From Faucicola sp048551375 (GTDB lineage Bacteria; Pseudomonadota; Gammaproteobacteria; Pseudomonadales; Moraxellaceae), in NCBI RefSeq assembly GCF_048551375.1, contig NZ_JBLYZJ010000008.1, positions 62,001 to 126,000 of the forward strand: a stretch of DNA of 64,000 nt. The letters run 5' to 3'. The position numbers were made by a program, and so were the translations under genes. Of this stretch, positions 23,770 through 31,478 are shown one piece after another (positions within the stretch are counted from its first letter, which is position 1; every line of letters starts with the position of its first letter). Under the pieces are notes generated by a model. It was not told the origin of the DNA, did not search any database, and saw only the letters and a program-made list of their open reading frames with translations.

Positions 23770-26067
23770 ATGGATCCTATGATGATTGGTATCGCCGCTG
23801 TCGTAATTGTGGTAATATTGCTGGGCGTGTTCTTGGTGATGAAAAAACGCCAATCAAGTGACAATACCACACCAACGGCAAATTTAAACCGCCCAAAAAC
23901 ATTGGCAGAGCAACAACAAGAACTACAAGCTCAACGCCAACAACAACCTACGACACCTGCTGTTATGGCAACACCAGTCGAAGAACCTGCCTCCACTACT
24001 GATCTAGAGCTAACGACGGCTCAAGACTTTATTGAAAAACAAGACTATGGCAGTGCAGCTCAAACCCTTAAACAAGCGATTCGACAAAATCCTAAGCGTG
24101 CTGATTTACAGCTAATGCTACTCAACACCTTTGCCTTAGCCAAAGATTACGCCAGCTTTAATGCTTTTTACCCAAATGTCGCAAAGCTTGCTGATCCTGT
24201 CGTAAGTTTACAAGCCAAAAACCTAAAAAACCTACTTGATGAAGAGCAATCTTTTATTGAGCAGATTCAGCACCAAGAAGAGGTGATTGTTGATGATGAC
24301 AAGCCTTTAGAGTTTGATTTTCTTGACCAAGCGGAACAAAGCCTTACCACAACATCACCTGCTCCTGCTGTCGCACAAGTGGCGAATATCCCTACGCCAA
24401 TGCCTGTGGCTGATAACGACTTTTCCTTTGATTTGGGTATCGACACACCTGTTACTGCAAGCAAACCAACGCCAGCCCCTGTTGTTGCCCCAACGCCTGT
24501 GGTAGAAGAAGAGTTAGACTTTGATTTTGATATGGATATGCCTGCGGTCAGCAAAGCACCCAATCCATCAATTAGCCCATCAGTTATTCCATCCACACCT
24601 GCACCTACGGTAGTTTCAACACCTGCAGTGGAAGCGGATCTAGACTTTGATTTTGATATAGATACGCCTGCTGTCAGTCAAGCACCTGCACCTGCTGTGG
24701 TCGCACCCAAACCTGTGGCAGAAGAGCCATTAGACTTTGATTTTGCGATGGATACACCAAGCATCAATGAGCCAATGGCTAACCCTGCACCCACTACTGA
24801 GGTATTTGCGGTATCCGAACCCACTGTTGCCATTCAACCTGCCACCACTCAACCTGTTGAAACGGCTCAAACCGTGGCGATTGACGACAGCTTTGATGAC
24901 TTTGATTTTGACATCAGTACAACTGAGCAACCTGCTCGTGTAACCGCTGTCGCTGACATCCCTGCTGTACCTGCCAACAAAGCAGATATGGTTGAAGATT
25001 TTGACTTTGATTTGTCTGACAATTGGGATGAACCAAAAGCAGATGCCCCCACTATGCCAACAGCTAGCCAAAATCCAACACCAGCCCCATCGGTTGTGAA
25101 CGTTGAGTCTGAGCCATTATTAGCTGATGATTTGGTATTTGACCTTGATACTGACCCCGTTGCTCCTGTCGCACCTCAATCAACCGTTGCACCACAGCCT
25201 ATGCCGTCTGTAGAAGCGGATAATCTATTTGATTTTGACGCCAATGAGGTTGATTTAACCGTACCAACACCAACCACTGCTTCTGTTCCTCAAGCTGAAA
25301 TGATTGCAAAAGATACTGCGGTAGACTTTAGCTTTGACGAAGATTTTGCATTGGATATGCCAAGCACCACTGCAGAGCCTTTGGTAGAACCTGCTTTGAC
25401 TATTGCAACTACCAAAGAGAATACCCCTGTCGCCGATAGCATTGACTTTGGCTCAGACTTAGATTTGGATTTTGGTACACTTGAAACCGAACCTCAAGCA
25501 ACGACTCTAACCGCTCCTGTCGCACCTAATTTTACCGTTGAACCCGAAGTTTTAGGGGATAATGTCGAAGATACATTAAGTCAGCTTGATGCCTTATATG
25601 CCCCCTCTGCGGAACAACCACCTAGCGTAACTGCTGATACCGTCACCGTAGCAGAGCCTGCTCCAATAGTTGATAGCATTGAAGGCGTTGATGAATTTGA
25701 TTTTGATTTAGACTCAAGCTCAGATAGCGTAGAAGCCCCTGTGGTTGAAACGCCAGCACCAACGGTGGAAGCCCTTACTAGCGAGAGTGTTACAACAAAT
25801 CCTGCAAGTATTGAACAGCCAGTGGCTACACCTGCTGAAATCACAACAGATGCGGTTACTACAGCAATGCCTGTCAGCAATATATTAGGCAATACATTTG
25901 ATTTTATTCAAGAATTGGATGTCACTCAGCTCAATATTGACCTTGCAGAACAATATATCCAATTGGGTGAATATGACAGTGCCAAACGCCTATTGGATGA
26001 AGTTAGCAACACCAATGACATGGCATTACAAAGCAAAATCAATAGCTTACTTGAAAAAATCGGTTAA
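23770..26067 (+). CDS. FimV C-terminal half: membrane-anchored acidic TPR protein
   Basis: 765 residues. It starts with one membrane helix (MMIGIAAVVIVVILLGVFLVMKK), then a TPR-like segment (AQDFIEKQDYGSAAQTLKQAIRQ), a very long acidic and Pro/Ala-rich middle with a recurring DFDFD-type motif at least ten times, and the conserved FimV C-terminal domain (LNIDLAEQYIQLGEYDSAKRLLDEV). This is the cytoplasmic portion of FimV, which in pseudomonads binds PilZ-cyclic AMP pathway components; the partner here is unknown. AAGGAG lies eight bases before the ATG, so translation is independent, and a strong terminator follows. The repeats are in-frame and intact, so this is not decay. Confidence 0.85.
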   Translation: MDPMMIGIAAVVIVVILLGVFLVMKKRQSSDNTTPTANLNRPKTLAEQQQELQAQRQQQPTTPAVMATPVEEPASTTDLELTTAQDFIEKQDYGSAAQTLKQAIRQNPKRADLQLMLLNTFALAKDYASFNAFYPNVAKLADPVVSLQAKNLKNLLDEEQSFIEQIQHQEEVIVDDDKPLEFDFLDQAEQSLTTTSPAPAVAQVANIPTPMPVADNDFSFDLGIDTPVTASKPTPAPVVAPTPVVEEELDFDFDMDMPAVSKAPNPSISPSVIPSTPAPTVVSTPAVEADLDFDFDIDTPAVSQAPAPAVVAPKPVAEEPLDFDFAMDTPSINEPMANPAPTTEVFAVSEPTVAIQPATTQPVETAQTVAIDDSFDDFDFDISTTEQPARVTAVADIPAVPANKADMVEDFDFDLSDNWDEPKADAPTMPTASQNPTPAPSVVNVESEPLLADDLVFDLDTDPVAPVAPQSTVAPQPMPSVEADNLFDFDANEVDLTVPTPTTASVPQAEMIAKDTAVDFSFDEDFALDMPSTTAEPLVEPALTIATTKENTPVADSIDFGSDLDLDFGTLETEPQATTLTAPVAPNFTVEPEVLGDNVEDTLSQLDALYAPSAEQPPSVTADTVTVAEPAPIVDSIEGVDEFDFDLDSSSDSVEAPVVETPAPTVEALTSESVTTNPASIEQPVATPAEITTDAVTTAMPVSNILGNTFDFIQELDVTQLNIDLAEQYIQLGEYDSAKRLLDEVSNTNDMALQSKINSLLEKIG

Positions 26068-26081
26068 TATTGATTGATTAC

Positions 26082-26114
26082 AAAAAAGGACGGTTCATTG
26101 GGCTGTCCTTTTTT
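26082..26114 (+). terminator. Intrinsic terminator of the fimV operon
   Basis: AAAAAAGGAC (26082-26091) pairs with GTCCTTTTTT (26105-26114) around a 13-nt loop, 15 bp after the stop codon. Confidence 0.88.
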
Positions 26115-26147
26115 ATCACCCCCTTACCATAAGTCAGCATAAGTTGA

Positions 26148-26885
26148 ATGACCATGATAAACAAAGTTTTAGGCTCACACGCTCATAATCTTACGGTCTT
26201 ACATTACACCCATGTCAAAATATCAGCACAGCGTGTTTTAGCTGTACCTCTTAGCAATCATAAACCACGCAATCAGCACATACAAAGCCTCAGTGCCTCA
26301 AATGTTGAAGAAGAGCTTATCCCTTCAGCGATTCACCTTAGCCAAACAGAAATCCATCAATTAGAGCAATTTGATACCACCAAAAAACCGATCAATACCT
26401 CACTCCCTTCTGCCCATCCATCTTCAGAAAATGCCTCTCACACGACTAGTCACCCTCAGTATGTGAGTGACCCACAAAATCATAGACAAACTGTCAACCC
26501 ATCAGATCAACCACTGGCAGAGATTATATTGCCCAAACCTAGCTTGATGAGTCGGCTATGGCAAATGCTAGGTGTTACCTTAATTTTTGCTATTTTTGGG
26601 TCACTATTGGACTGGTTAACCAACTTAATTAAACTGTTTGGCTCGGTAGGCAATGCGGAAATGGTATGGCTATTTTTACCAATTTTAACGGTATTGGGGC
26701 TAGTGAGTGGCTGGTTTTTTGGCACAAAAGCTGTGGATATGATTTTTGGGTTATTTCGCACCACGCCTTATGAAAACAACCCAAGCAACGATGATTATTC
26801 ATTTTCATCAGGCTTGCTAAAAGCCATGGGCATTGGGTTGTTATTGGGATTGATGGGTTGGGTATTGCTGTTAATGCTAAATTAG
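26148..26885 (+). CDS. Unrecognised protein with C-terminal membrane helices
   Basis: 245 residues: a polar, His/Ser/Gln-rich N-terminal 120 residues followed by about four membrane helices (LWQMLGVTLIFAIFGSLLDWL, MVWLFLPILTVLGLVSGWFFG, then GLLKAMGIGLLLGLMGWVLLLML at the C-terminus). No known family recognised. Two in-frame ATGs (26148, 26154) lack a good ribosome site, so the true start is uncertain. It comes after the fimV terminator and overlaps the convergent carbonic-anhydrase-like gene by four bases. Confidence 0.6.
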   Translation: MTMINKVLGSHAHNLTVLHYTHVKISAQRVLAVPLSNHKPRNQHIQSLSASNVEEELIPSAIHLSQTEIHQLEQFDTTKKPINTSLPSAHPSSENASHTTSHPQYVSDPQNHRQTVNPSDQPLAEIILPKPSLMSRLWQMLGVTLIFAIFGSLLDWLTNLIKLFGSVGNAEMVWLFLPILTVLGLVSGWFFGTKAVDMIFGLFRTTPYENNPSNDDYSFSSGLLKAMGIGLLLGLMGWVLLLMLN

Positions 26886-27418
26886 GCAATAAAATCAACT
26901 GCTTTCAGACTATGTTTAAAACTTTGGGCTTTTGCGACATAACTTTTTGCAGAGAGCTTTAACATTTCGATTTGTTGCTCACTCAAAGTTTTGACGACTT
27001 TGGCAGGGCTACCAATGACCAGTGAGTTATCAGGGATTTGCATATTTTCGGTGACAAGGGCATTTGCTCCTACGATACAGTTTTTGCCAATCACCGCATT
27101 GTTTAACACCACTGCCCCAATGCCGATAAGGCTGTTATCACCGATGGTACAGCCATGAAGCATAGCAAGATGCCCGACAGTCACGCCTTTACCGATGGTG
27201 ACAGGAATGCCAACATCCGTATGAATGACGCTGTTTTCTTGAATGTTGGTGTCATCGCCTAGGCTGACTGGGGCATTATCGGCACGAATCACCGCTCCGA
27301 ACCATACGCTGACGTTATCGCCAAGCACGACATCACCGATGACTTCTGCTGAGTCAGCGACCCAGCCTGTAAAGGGGGCTTTGTATTGGGGTTGTTTGTC
27401 ATTCCATTGATATAGCAT
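26882..27418 (-). CDS. Gamma-class carbonic anhydrase-like hexapeptide protein (YrdA/CaiE type)
   Basis: 178 residues of left-handed beta-helix hexapeptide repeats: VADSAEVIGDVVLGDNVSVWFG, VIRADNAPVSLGDDTNIQENSVIH, VTVGHLAMLHGCTIGDNSLIG and the PAKVVKTLS end. Zinc-binding histidines are in place at VIHTD, VGHLA and LHGCT, the pattern of gamma carbonic anhydrase-like proteins such as YrdA. Activity in many of these is unproven. AAGGA lies before the ATG. The gene overlaps the stop of the convergent membrane-protein gene, and prfB ends 69 bp upstream on the same strand with a terminator between. Confidence 0.88.
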   Translation of the reverse strand: MLYQWNDKQPQYKAPFTGWVADSAEVIGDVVLGDNVSVWFGAVIRADNAPVSLGDDTNIQENSVIHTDVGIPVTIGKGVTVGHLAMLHGCTIGDNSLIGIGAVVLNNAVIGKNCIVGANALVTENMQIPDNSLVIGSPAKVVKTLSEQQIEMLKLSAKSYVAKAQSFKHSLKAVDFIA

Positions 27419-27438
27419 GATTGTTCCTTAGGTTGGTT

Positions 27439-27467
27439 AAAAAAGGGCGTATTCAATACACCCCTAC
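27439..27467 (-). terminator. Palindromic repeat acting as prfB terminator
   Basis: On the minus strand the palindrome GTAGGGGTGTATTGAATACG plus CCC forms a stem with one G-U pair and is followed by six T (27444-27439). It lies just past the prfB stop. Confidence 0.75.
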
Positions 27468-27486
27468 TCGTTATAAAACAGAAAAA

Positions 27487-28582
27487 TTATAACCCTGCTT
27501 TTAAACTCGCTTCAATAAATTTATCCAAATCCCCATCCAGTACCGCTTGGGTATTGGATGTTTCCACGCCTGTGCGTAAATCCTTAATCCGTGAATCATC
27601 CAACACATACGAGCGAATCTGACTACCCCAACCGATATCCGACTTACTATCCTCAAGGGCTTGCTGTTTTTCCATTCGCATTTGCATTTCACGTTCGTAC
27701 AATTTGGCACGGAGCATTTTCATCGCCGTATCACGGTTAGCGATTTGGCTACGTTCATTTTGACACGCCACCACAATACCAGTCGGTTGGTGGGTAATCC
27801 GCACCGCAGAATCCGTGGTATTAACGTGCTGACCACCTGCCCCACTTGAGCGATATGTATCAACCCGCAAATCGGCAGGATTGATGTCGATTTCGATATT
27901 ATCGTCAATCTCTGGCGACACAAACACCGCTGAAAACGAGGTATGGCGACCATTGTTGCTGTCAAACGGCGACTTACGCACCAAGCGATGTACGCCAATT
28001 TCGGTGCGTAACCAACCAAAGGCATAATCGCCTTTGACATGAATGGTTGCCGACTTAATGCCTGCCACACCGCCTGCCGATACTTCCATGACTTCGGTTT
28101 TAAAGCCTTTGGCTTCCGCCCAACGCAAGTACATTCTAAGCAACATTTCCGCCCAATCTTGGGCTTCTGTACCGCCAGAGCCTGACTGAATATCGAGATA
28201 GCAGTCATTGGCATCCATTTCACCGCTAAACATACGTTTAAACTCAAGGTCAGCGACTTTGGCATCGGCTTCGTCCAGCTCGGCTTGTACGTCTGCCAAC
28301 AGGCTTTCATCTTCGGCTTCTTGAGCCAGTTCGAGCATGGCACGAGCGTCTTCGAGTTTGTCATCAAGGGCGGTAATCACGCCAACGATGTTGTCCAGTT
28401 GGGCTTTTTCTTTGCTGATTTTGGTGGCACGGGCTGAGTCGTTCCACAATTCGGGGTTTTCGAGTTCTAGGTTGACTTCTTCGAGGCGTTCTTGCTTGGC
28501 TTCGATGTCAAAGATACCCCCGAAGTTGGTTGCCACGGTCGGCAAGGTCTTTGATGCGTTCTAAATATGGGTTGATTTCCAT
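27487..28582 (-). CDS. prfB: Peptide chain release factor 2 (programmed +1 frameshift)
   Basis: RF2 reads UGA and UAA stop codons. The first 24 codons, from ATG at 28582 (MEINPYLERIKDLADRGNQL, then RGYL), run into an in-frame TGA at 28510-28508. The sequence CTT-TGA-C with an SD-like CGGGGG just upstream is the classical RF2 autoregulatory frameshift site. After a +1 shift the frame continues as DIEAKQERLEEVNLELENP to a 364-residue protein of normal length. The recognition tripeptide SPF is in VRKSPFDSNNGRH and the catalytic GGQ in SSGAGGQHVNTTDS. AAAGG precedes the start. Low RF2 would favour the shift and raise its own synthesis. The gene is intact, not a pseudogene. Confidence 0.97.
28507..28522 (-). 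promoter_or_regulatory. prfB: prfB frameshift signal
   Basis: Minus strand CGGGGGTATCTTTGAC: an internal Shine-Dalgarno-like CGGGGG two bases before the slippery CTT, then TGA, then C. This matches the E. coli prfB signal almost base for base. Confidence 0.95.
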
Positions 28583-28653
28583 GATGATTTACCTTTAAAT
28601 CTTGATTAAATACAATTAAAATCGGATATTATAGCATGATTGTTATGAATAAT

Positions 28654-28680
28654 AAAAAAGGTGCGTTCAACGCACCCTAC
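28654..28680 (-). terminator. Intrinsic terminator of arsBC
   Basis: GGTGCGT (28660-28666) pairs with ACGCACC (28670-28676) around TCA; on the minus strand six T follow (28659-28654). The flanking GTAG resembles the dispersed palindromes at 6860 and 7030. Confidence 0.8.
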
Positions 28681-28705
28681 ATAAAAATCAAGTCTAAGTA
28701 AAATT

Positions 28706-29116
28706 TTACCCTATTGGCTCAATTTTTTCGCCATCTTCTTTGACAAACACCTCTGTCAAAGGCGTATCAATCAAATCGAGTACGACTTCCGAGGGACGGC
28801 ATAGCTTTGCCCCTGTATCACTCACCACAATCGGACGATTGATTAAGATCGGCTCGACTAACATGGCTTGAATTATCTCATCATCGCTGATAGTCGGATT
28901 ATCCAGTCCACGTTCCGTATAAGGGGCGACATTCACTCGCAAAAGCTGTCTTGGTGTGATGTCCATTTTGCCAAGTAACTCACGCAAGGTCGCCTCATCT
29001 GGCGGTGTTTCCAAATAGTAAATCACCGTTGGCTCAATGCCAAGATGTTTAATCAAAGCTAACGTATTGCGAGATGTGCCACAGTTTGGGTTGTGGTAAA
29101 TCGTGATATTTTGCAT
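28706..29116 (-). CDS. arsC: Arsenate reductase, glutaredoxin-dependent type
   Basis: 136 residues of the ArsC family that reduce arsenate to arsenite using glutathione and glutaredoxin. The active-site Cys is in YHNPNCGTSRNTLALIKHLG near the N-terminus; basic residues that position arsenate appear in LLRVN and ILINRPIVVSDTGAKLCRPSE. AAGGA lies eight bases before the ATG at 29116. The frame is open to 29230, but that extension overlaps arsB. arsB ends 17 bp upstream, so the two are one operon, and arsR is divergent on the other side. Confidence 0.92.
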   Translation of the reverse strand: MQNITIYHNPNCGTSRNTLALIKHLGIEPTVIYYLETPPDEATLRELLGKMDITPRQLLRVNVAPYTERGLDNPTISDDEIIQAMLVEPILINRPIVVSDTGAKLCRPSEVVLDLIDTPLTEVFVKEDGEKIEPIG

Positions 29117-29133
29117 GGATTTTCCTTTTTTAA

Positions 29134-30426
29134 TCATTGAGCAACTGGCAACCACACCGCCAAGGCGACTAACGTGGCTATCAACACAGGTAAAGTTAAA
29201 ATAATGCCGACTTTGATATAATATCCCCAACTGACGGTGATATTTTTACTTGCCAAAACGTGCAACCATAGCAAAGTCGCCAATGAACCAATTGGGGTAA
29301 TTTTTGTGCCTAAATCACAACCTATCACATTGGCATACACCATCGCTTGCTTGACAACAGGGTCTTGAATACTCGCCCCATCAATCGCAAGGGCTTGAAT
29401 TAGCACGGTTGGCATATTATTCATCACCGATGATAGCCCTGCCGACAGCAAGCCTGTGCCAAGGGTCGCTGTCATCACGCCTTTATCCGCCAGTTGGTTG
29501 AGGCTATGCGATAAATAGTCGGTCAAACCTGCATTTTTTAGCCCATACACCACCAAATACATACCAAGCGAAAATATCACCACTTGCCAAGGGGCATTTT
29601 TGAGAATGGGAAAAACAGCGATTTTCTGCCCCATTTTTGCCACCATGAACAATATGACCGCCCCAATCCCTGCAATCAAGCTAATCGGCACGCCCATCGG
29701 CTCAAACACAAAAAAGCCCACCAACAGCAACGCCAACACCACCCAACCCATGATAAAGGTGTTTTTATCACGGATAGCCGACTGGGGTGGCTCTACCAAA
29801 TCCAAGCCATACACCAGCGGAATGTCCTTGCGATAAAAACCATACAGCACCAACAGGGAGGTGACGACCGCCACCAGATTGACAGGTAGCATGACTTTGG
29901 CATACTCGGTAAAAGAGATGTCAAAAAAATCTGCGGATACAATATTCACCAAGTTTGACACCACGAGCGGAATACTTGCCGTATCAACGATAAACCCTGC
30001 CGACATAATAAACGCCAACGTGGTCGCAGGTGAAAAACGCAATGTGGTCAAAATCGCAATCACAATCGGGGTCAAAATCAACACACCCCCATCATTGGCA
30101 AACAATGCCGACATCACCGCCCCAAGTAATACGATAAATACAAATAATCGTTTAGCACTACCTTTTGCCATCTTGGCAATGTGTAGGGCAATATAGCGAA
30201 AAAACCCCGCCTCATCCAATAGCAAACTAATGATGATAATCGCAATAAAGGCAAAAGTCGCATTCCACACAATATCCCACACCATAGGGATATCGGCAAG
30301 CGTGATAACACCCAAGCCCAATGCCACCAATGCCCCAATGCTAGCCGTCCAGCCAATACCCAAACCTTTGGGTTGCCATATCACCACGACCAAAGTCGCT
30401 AAAAAAATCAACAACGCAATAACCAT
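29134..30426 (-). CDS. arsB: Arsenite efflux permease
   Basis: 430 residues with about 12 membrane helices, matching ArsB-type permeases: WQPKGLGIGWTASIGALVAL, WNATFAFIAIIIISLLLDEAGFF, FANDGGVLILTPIVIAIL, SNLVNIVSADFF, NNMPTVLIQALAI and GCDLGTKITPIGSLATLLWLH. It expels arsenite or antimonite using the proton gradient, alone or with an ArsA ATPase, which is absent here. Start ATG 30426; the divergent arsR lies 67 bp away across a shared control region. Confidence 0.95.
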   Translation of the reverse strand: MVIALLIFLATLVVVIWQPKGLGIGWTASIGALVALGLGVITLADIPMVWDIVWNATFAFIAIIIISLLLDEAGFFRYIALHIAKMAKGSAKRLFVFIVLLGAVMSALFANDGGVLILTPIVIAILTTLRFSPATTLAFIMSAGFIVDTASIPLVVSNLVNIVSADFFDISFTEYAKVMLPVNLVAVVTSLLVLYGFYRKDIPLVYGLDLVEPPQSAIRDKNTFIMGWVVLALLLVGFFVFEPMGVPISLIAGIGAVILFMVAKMGQKIAVFPILKNAPWQVVIFSLGMYLVVYGLKNAGLTDYLSHSLNQLADKGVMTATLGTGLLSAGLSSVMNNMPTVLIQALAIDGASIQDPVVKQAMVYANVIGCDLGTKITPIGSLATLLWLHVLASKNITVSWGYYIKVGIILTLPVLIATLVALAVWLPVAQ

Positions 30427-30471
30427 TGACGACCTTCAGAAATCTGCTAAAATTGCGAGATACTATAATCT

Positions 30472-30495
30472 ATATATTTGGATATGTAAATATAT
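30472..30495. promoter_or_regulatory. Candidate ArsR operator
   Basis: ATATATTT (30472-30479) is the exact inverted repeat of AAATATAT (30488-30495), spaced by 8 bp. It lies between arsB and arsR and runs into the arsR start codon, next to a TATAAT at 30464-30469. AT-rich dyads of this kind in the divergent gap are typical ArsR sites; binding is inferred. Confidence 0.55.
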
Positions 30496-30757
30496 GAATA
30501 AAACAGATTTTTTAAAAGCCTTAAGTGACCCCTCACGCCTCAAGATTGTGTTACTCCTGCAACAAAAACAAGCGTTATGCGTGTGTGATATTATCAGCGA
30601 GTTACAACAGCCTCAACCGACCATCTCACGGCATCTCAATCAACTCAAGCAAATCGGGATTTTGGAAAGTGAGCGTAAAGGTACTTGGATTTGGTATGCG
30701 ATTAGCCCCAATCTACCAAACTGGGCAAAAGCAGTGATTAAGAGTTTGGAAGAGTAG
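30494..30757 (+). CDS. arsR: ArsR-family arsenic-responsive repressor
   Basis: 87 residues with the ArsR winged helix: FLKALSDPSRLKIVLLLQ, the metal-sensing ALCVCDIISEL motif (Cys-Val-Cys in helix 3 as in arsenite-sensing ArsR), PQPTISRHLNQLKQIGILESER and WIWYAI. It would dissociate from DNA when arsenite binds the cysteines and release arsBC. The ATG at 30494 fits the family; the open frame extends to 30230 but that part is antisense to arsB. The ATG sits within the operator dyad and has only a weak ribosome site, so a very short or absent leader is possible. Confidence 0.9.
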   Translation: MNKTDFLKALSDPSRLKIVLLLQQKQALCVCDIISELQQPQPTISRHLNQLKQIGILESERKGTWIWYAISPNLPNWAKAVIKSLEE

Positions 30758-30769
30758 CGTATATTGGAT

Positions 30770-31450
30770 TTAAATCCGCCAATCTTCCACCACCCAATGA
30801 TGAGCAAGGGCATGAGCGTGCAAGATATCATCTGGACACACGCACACTGGCACATCCGCCCATTCCAATAACGGCAAGTCGTTACGAGAATCCGAATACG
30901 CATAGGTTTTGCCAAAACTAATGCCTTGCTGACTCTGCTCATCAATCCACGCCTGCAAATTCAGCAATTTACCGTCTTTAAAATTCGGTCGCCCTGCCAC
31001 TTTACCTGTATAACCCTCCGCTGTCAGCTCAAGCCGAGTCGCCAACACATCACTTTCCGCCACACCAAACAACTTAGCAATCGGCACAACCACAAAATCA
31101 TTGGTCGCTGACACCACCAAAATCTTATCACCACGCTCACGATGAGCCTTGATAGTATCCATCGCTTTAGGTCGCATATTGGGAATTATCCAACGCTCTA
31201 AATATTTCTCTCGCCAAGCATATAAATCATCCAGTTGTTGCGACTTTAAAAAACTCGCCACAAATTCATTATACTCAACTGGGTCAAGGGTGCTGGCGAT
31301 ATAGTCTTGATAAAATTTATCATTGGCTTCTTCATACACGGCTTTATCCACCAAGCCTTGCTGTACGATAAACTGCCCCCAACTGTGGTCGCTATCCACA
31401 TCAATCAAGGTATGGTCGAGGTCAAATAACGCAAGGTCTTGGGTGGTCAT
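30770..31450 (-). CDS. HAD-superfamily hydrolase, subfamily IB
   Basis: 226 residues with the HAD motifs: ALFDLDHTLIDVDSDHSWG (catalytic Asp pair) at the start, VVSATNDFVVVPIAKLFG with the motif II region, and YSDSRNDLPLLEWAD as motif IV. SerB/CicA-type IB phosphatases have this length and a helical cap (here residues about 30-90). The substrate may be phosphoserine or another small phosphate; sequence does not decide. I use ATG 31450 because the motif begins six residues later; upstream codons overlap the TonB-like gene. It converges on arsR with 12 bp between the stops. Confidence 0.85.
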   Translation of the reverse strand: MTTQDLALFDLDHTLIDVDSDHSWGQFIVQQGLVDKAVYEEANDKFYQDYIASTLDPVEYNEFVASFLKSQQLDDLYAWREKYLERWIIPNMRPKAMDTIKAHRERGDKILVVSATNDFVVVPIAKLFGVAESDVLATRLELTAEGYTGKVAGRPNFKDGKLLNLQAWIDEQSQQGISFGKTYAYSDSRNDLPLLEWADVPVCVCPDDILHAHALAHHWVVEDWRI

Positions 31451-31478
31451 GGTGGGTTCTCTTTTGGGTTTGGTATGA

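Noticed and set aside
24267..25892. Antisense and alternative frames within the fimV C-terminal gene
   Set aside because: They mirror the repetitive acidic coding sequence (for example Ser/Lys-rich SKSKS runs opposite DFDFD) and have no start signals.
28508..28510. prfB as a pseudogene with an early stop
   Set aside because: The TGA is in the classical RF2 frameshift context (SD-like CGGGGG, CTT-TGA-C) and the rest of the gene is intact.
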